DNA of 6,078 nucleotides. It comes from UBA1756 sp045132235 (lineage in GTDB: Bacteria > Bacteroidota > Bacteroidia > Bacteroidales > WCHB1-69). The stretch spans positions 1 to 6,078 of the forward strand of contig JBGURX010000049.1 of the NCBI GenBank assembly GCA_045132235.1. Direction: 5' to 3'. The notes under the pieces were generated by a model that did no database searches, was not told the DNA's origin, and was given only the letters and a program-made list of their open reading frames with translations. Position numbers and translations under genes: made by a program. Positions 4,970 through 6,078 of the stretch are shown in pieces. Within the stretch, counting starts at the first letter, position 1. Every line of letters starts with the position of its first letter.

Positions 4970-5887
4970 TTATTGCACCTGACGGGTGGACCTGTTGTTT
5001 CTGGGGATGTTCGCTTTGCGATTGCTATACAGTGCAATGATAATCACCGCGCTGAAAATCAACACGATGCCGAAAGCGAGCCGTAGGGTGAAGATCTCGC
5101 CGAACAGGAAGATGCCGATCAGCACGGCCGTGAGGGGTTCGAGAGCGCCCATGATGGCCGTGGGGGTGGAGCCGATGTATTTGGCGGCATACACCATCAT
5201 CACCAAGGCGAGGATGGCAGGCACCACCGCCAACCACCCTACATAGAACCAGCTGACGGCGTTGGCCGGCACTTGGAAACCTTGTCCGGTGCAAAGAGCC
5301 ATCAGCAGATTGCCCAACGCGCAGTAAATGAGTACGTAAAAGTTGATTTTGAAGGCCGACATCTCCAGATGTGCGCGGTTCATCACGATGATGTAGATGG
5401 CGTAGGTGAGTGCCGAGATGAGCACCAGCGCCACACCCGCCGCCGAAAGTCGTCCGCCGTCGGGGGTCCAGTACAGCAACATGACACCGGCAAAGGAGAG
5501 CACAATGGCCGATACGGTGGCAAGGGTGAGTTTCTCTTTGAAAAAGACGGCCATGATGGCGGCCGTAAGTACCGGATAGACAAAGAGTAGGGTAGAGGCC
5601 ACCCCGACATCCATCAGCTGGAAACTGACGTAGAGGGTGAGCGACGAGGCCAGAAAGAGCAGCCCCAAGGCGCTGAGGGTGGCGAACTCTTTTTTGGTTA
5701 CGCCCAGCTTCTCCTTGCGAAGCAGCATTACTGCCGTAATGATGAGCCATGCCAGCCCGAAGCGCCAGAAGAGGACGCTGCTCGGGGACATCCCCTCGTC
5801 GTAGAGGCGCGCGCCCAGCGGGTTGGTGCCGTAGCACACGGCCGCCCCGATGCCGCACAGGGTGCCTAAGAGTTTCTTGTTGTTCAT
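4970..5887 (-). CDS. EamA/DMT-superfamily permease
   Basis: A 305-aa integral membrane protein with about ten hydrophobic segments in two homologous EamA halves (about 6-139 and 149-287). Typical marks are the opening G-T-L-C-G-I-G-A-A-V-C-Y-G-T-N-P (8-23), F-W-R-F-G (40-44), the end-of-helix F-F-K-E-K-L (115-120) in the first half, and its second-half counterpart A-L-E-P-L-T-A-V-L-I-G-I-F-L-F-G-E (248-264). The family exports amino acids, nucleosides, sugars or other small metabolites by secondary transport in the inner membrane; the substrate cannot be read from sequence. The C-terminal tail after 289 is hydrophilic and basic, expected in the cytoplasm. The start ATG 5887 (MNNKKLL) lies 14 bp after the stop of the right-edge gene, so the two are probably one transcript. 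Confidence 0.93.
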   Translation of the reverse strand: MNNKKLLGTLCGIGAAVCYGTNPLGARLYDEGMSPSSVLFWRFGLAWLIITAVMLLRKEKLGVTKKEFATLSALGLLFLASSLTLYVSFQLMDVGVASTLLFVYPVLTAAIMAVFFKEKLTLATVSAIVLSFAGVMLLYWTPDGGRLSAAGVALVLISALTYAIYIIVMNRAHLEMSAFKINFYVLIYCALGNLLMALCTGQGFQVPANAVSWFYVGWLAVVPAILALVMMVYAAKYIGSTPTAIMGALEPLTAVLIGIFLFGEIFTLRLAFGIVLIFSAVIIIALYSNRKANIPRNNRSTRQVQ

Positions 5888-5901
5888 TTGAGAGAAAAAT
5901 A

Positions 5902-6078
5902 TTACTCAATCCATGTGAAACGGTACTCCACTACGATCCATTCACCGTTCTGTTTTTCTAAAATTGCTTCACCGCCTTCATATACAAACCGGAAAAGCAC
6001 TTTGGCGCGATCCATGTTCTGGTTGAAGATGATGATGTTGGCTTTAGGATAGGTCTCGTATTGCCAATAGCCACCCCA
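5902..6078 (-). CDS. C-terminal end of an unrecognised protein, cut by window edge
   Basis: A minus-strand frame enters at the right edge with a Trp codon and runs 58 codons to TAA at 5902-5904. It reads W-G-G-Y-W-Q-Y-E-T-Y-P-K-A-N-I-I-I-F-N at the start, then F-R-F-V-Y-E-G-G-E-A-I-L-E-K-Q-N-G-E-W and ends R-F-T-W-I-E. The alternation of aromatic and hydrophobic residues suggests beta strands, with an E-x-x-N-G-E-W turn as in small beta-sandwich or barrel C-termini. No start is present in the window and I cannot name the family. Codon use is sensible throughout and the 14-bp gap to the permease start supports a real gene in the same operon. Confidence 0.7.
   Translation of the reverse strand, partial: WGGYWQYETYPKANIIIFNQNMDRAKVLFRFVYEGGEAILEKQNGEWIVVEYRFTWIE

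Noticed and set aside
4027..5040. Plus-strand reading frame of 337 codons
   Set aside because: It is antisense to the MBL hydrolase, whose family motifs and promoter are clear; long antisense frames are common in G+C-rich genes.
5025..5909. Second minus-strand frame of 294 codons over the permease
   Set aside because: It is Arg/His/Pro-rich shadow translation; the EamA hydrophobic pattern is in the other frame.
1..6078. tRNA, rRNA, transposase, insertion sequence ends or attachment sites
   Set aside because: No cloverleaf-like segment, transposase frame, terminal inverted repeats or target duplications were seen on either strand.

Overview
The window looks like a chromosomal segment from a member of the Bacteroidetes, most likely Bacteroidales. 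Three things point there. Start sites are preceded by TAnnTTTG -7 boxes with A-rich leaders and no strong Shine-Dalgarno. One secreted protein carries a FISUMP-type domain with the Bacteroidales wording (YIDLGLPSGTLW...YYWSAT...SVRLIRG). The other families present (orphan HicB-like regulator, lipoprotein MBL hydrolase, EamA exporter, PLD-type helicase start) are common in that group. Genus cannot be fixed from the sequence.

Layout from left to right: (1) positions 1-263, minus strand, the first 87 codons of a protein resembling the N-terminus of PLD-domain/SNF2-type helicases, cut by the window edge and AT-rich; (2) positions 264-592, a gene-free stretch with a good promoter for that gene, a small inverted-repeat zone, and seven tandem copies of a 23-bp repeat ending at the next stop codon; (3) a thiol-type glutathione peroxidase (minus); (4) a 140-bp divergent promoter region; (5) an orphan HicB-like HTH regulator, the only plus-strand gene; (6) two adjacent secreted proteins (minus, 28 bp apart), an unrecognised 186-aa protein and a 372-aa protein with a C-terminal FISUMP domain; (7) a TfoX N-domain protein; (8) a lipoprotein metallo-beta-lactamase-fold hydrolase with its own promoter; (9) an EamA/DMT-family permease; (10) the last 58 codons of an unrecognised gene cut by the right edge, only 14 bp upstream of the permease start.

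The genes do not form one clear pathway. The two secreted proteins are the most likely operon inside the window; the permease and the right-edge gene are probably co-transcribed; the MBL hydrolase and peroxidase have recognisable private promoters. By eye, base composition is mosaic: peroxidase, hydrolase and permease are G+C-rich, while the helicase start and the secreted pair are AT-richer, which suggests but does not prove separate histories.

No complete new defence or mobile system is visible. The items most worth a second look are the 23-bp repeat array, the two-gene secreted cassette with its unrecognised domains, and the helicase start at the left edge, whose function depends on sequence outside the window.
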